Of a DNA stretch of 7,098 bases, positions 6,077-7,098 are shown in pieces. Within the stretch, counting starts at the first letter, position 1. Every line of letters begins with the position of its first letter. The translations under genes and the position numbers were made by a program. The DNA comes from Actinomycetes bacterium (GTDB lineage: Bacteria > Actinomycetota > Aquicultoria > SURF-47 > JAUUWJ01), in contig JAUUWJ010000034.1 of NCBI GenBank assembly GCA_030589175.1, positions 1 to 7,098 of the forward strand. The letters run 5' to 3'. The notes under the pieces were generated by a model. It made no database searches. It saw only the letters and a program-made list of their open reading frames with translations, and was not told the DNA's origin.

Positions 6077-6098
6077 TATTTATACAATTGTATAAATA
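6077..6098. promoter_or_regulatory. Perfect 22-bp palindrome, possible operator
   Basis: The half-site TATTTATACAA is followed directly by its exact reverse complement, with no mismatch in 11 bp per arm. It lies three bases beyond the miaA stop codon and ends one base upstream of the candidate -35 box of the glutamate synthase promoter, a position suited to a dimeric regulator. As RNA it could also form a 9-bp hairpin with an AATT loop at the miaA 3' end, but no T-run follows, so it is not a normal terminator. The regulator is unknown; it does not fit the TnrA/GlnR consensus. Confidence 0.4.
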
Positions 6099-6101
6099 TA
6101 A

Positions 6102-7098
6102 TTAATCTATATTGTACATTTGGCCAAACCTTTTAAGAAGAATGATGACTTTCTCTATAATGTCGTCAATCGGTTCTTTTTCTATGTCAAGCCACTCTAT
6201 ATTCGGGTCTTTTTTGAACCATGTTAGTTGTCTTTTAGCAAAGTTTCTAGTTCTCTTTTTAACTAACACTATTGCTTCTTCTAAAGATAAGAAGCCATTA
6301 ATGTGATCAATTAGTTCTTTATAGCCAAGAGCTTGCTTTGCCACTTTTACCTGAAGAAACCCTTCTTTGATAAGCTGCTTAACTTCAGCTAATAAACTTG
6401 CTTTCATCATTGAATCAACTCTTTCATTGATTCTCTTATAAAGAAATTCTCTTGACGCAGTAAGGCCAATGATTATTGAATTAAATATCGGCTGCCAACT
6501 ATTCCAATCTTGACGATACTCAAGGTGAGGCTTTCTTGTTTTTATGATGATCTCAAGTGCTCTGACAACCCGGCGGGGATTTTGTATGTCTATAACGCTA
6601 AACGCTTGCTTATCCTTTTGCTTAAGTTTTTTTTGCAGACTTGAAAGTCCCTTATGCTCCAATTCCCTCTCAAGTTTTTCTCTTATCTCTTTATTATTAT
6701 TTTCATCAGGTAACTTGAGCTTATATAAAGCACTTCTCACATAAAGCCCTGTCCCACCTACCAAAATAGGTAATTTTTGTTTTTCATTAATGTTGCGTAT
6801 TGCTTGACGTGATAGTTTTTGAAATTCAAATGCGTTAAAGGAATCGTTAACAGAAATAATGTCGATTAAATGATGTTTAACCTTTCTGCGAATTTCAGCA
6901 CTGACTTTAGAAGTTCCGATATCCATTCCCCTATATACTTGCATTGAGTCAGCGGAAATTATTTCAGCCTTAAATTTTTCAGCCAGTTTTAGAGAAAGTT
7001 CGCTTTTTTTACTGGCGGTAGGCCCTACAATAGCAAGTACTTGCAGGTGCTTTTGTGTTCTATAGTGATAATTAGCTTGTTTACTTTTTTTTATTTTT
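6102..7098 (-). CDS. miaA: tRNA dimethylallyltransferase MiaA (5' end outside window)
   Basis: Transfers the dimethylallyl group of DMAPP to N6 of A37 in tRNAs that read UNN codons. An ATG at 6944 is not the true start: upstream in the same frame I read VLAIVGPTASKKSELSLKLA and EIISADS, which are the P-loop and following helix, running into MQVYRGMDIGTSK. Further motifs are HHLIDI, PILVGGTGLYVRSAL, NPRRVVRALEI and RNFAKRQLTWF, all typical of MiaA. The frame stays open to the window edge with no ATG, GTG or TTG, giving at least 331 residues against a usual 300-315. The real start therefore lies outside the window, or a rarer codon is used (for example CTG at 7046). The residues before the P-loop are basic and Lys-rich. 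The Walker A loop reads GPTASKKS where GPTASGKS or GPTASGKT is expected. The stop codon is three bases from a 22-bp palindrome. Confidence 0.96.
   Translation of the reverse strand, partial: KIKKSKQANYHYRTQKHLQVLAIVGPTASKKSELSLKLAEKFKAEIISADSMQVYRGMDIGTSKVSAEIRRKVKHHLIDIISVNDSFNAFEFQKLSRQAIRNINEKQKLPILVGGTGLYVRSALYKLKLPDENNNKEIREKLERELEHKGLSSLQKKLKQKDKQAFSVIDIQNPRRVVRALEIIIKTRKPHLEYRQDWNSWQPIFNSIIIGLTASREFLYKRINERVDSMMKASLLAEVKQLIKEGFLQVKVAKQALGYKELIDHINGFLSLEEAIVLVKKRTRNFAKRQLTWFKKDPNIEWLDIEKEPIDDIIEKVIILLKRFGQMYNID

Noticed and set aside
5893..6101. glnA-type or downstream-peptide glutamine riboswitch
   Set aside because: I could not find the conserved core sequences of those motifs as I know them; the leader is listed only as an unassigned structure.

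Overview
The window carries seven protein-coding genes, all on the minus strand, packed with short A+T-rich gaps. There is no gene-free stretch over 300 bases; the longest gap is about 209 bases. In transcription order (high to low coordinate) they are miaA (5' end cut by the window edge), a three-gene split glutamate synthase (class II glutamine amidotransferase, ferredoxin/FMN synthase subunit, GXGXG subunit), rpe, ribD and ribE (3' end cut by the window edge). No tRNA, rRNA, CRISPR array, transposase or phage gene is visible.

The organism is a bacterium (miaA, ribD and ribE are bacterial-type genes) with moderately A+T-rich coding DNA and very A+T-rich spacers. The glutamate synthase is the split 'archaeal-type' form found in archaea and in various anaerobic or deep-branching bacteria. 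Together with the heptameric repeats at gene ends, this suggests an uncultivated anaerobic lineage. Something like Omnitrophota would fit, but that is an impression, not a demonstration.

Region 1 (about 5893-7098): miaA, then a 209-base spacer holding a perfect 22-bp palindrome, a plausible sigma70-type promoter, and a folded 96-bp segment with competing hairpins. Region 2 (2455-5892): the amidotransferase, FMN and GXGXG genes in the same order as the domains of the fused GltB protein. The amidotransferase would release ammonia from glutamine, the FMN/Fe-S subunit would reduce 2-iminoglutarate, and the GXGXG protein is the structural beta-helix. No FAD/NAD(P)H subunit (GltD) is present. Region 3 (1-2296): rpe, ribD and ribE. 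Rpe makes ribulose 5-phosphate, one of the two precursors of riboflavin; RibD and RibE act in the riboflavin pathway itself, so this is a small metabolic unit. No FMN riboswitch is visible.

The most unusual feature is a set of degenerate 7-bp tandem repeats at gene 3' ends. One block is read in frame as the C-terminal tail of the amidotransferase. A second, inverted relative to the first, fills the space just before the FMN-subunit start codon. A third, unrelated in sequence, starts at the stop codon of the GXGXG gene. The first pair appears to have separated a strong ribosome-binding site from its start codon. Other points are an unusual Walker A loop in MiaA (GPTASKKS) and the palindrome and competing-hairpin leader before the glutamate synthase operon.
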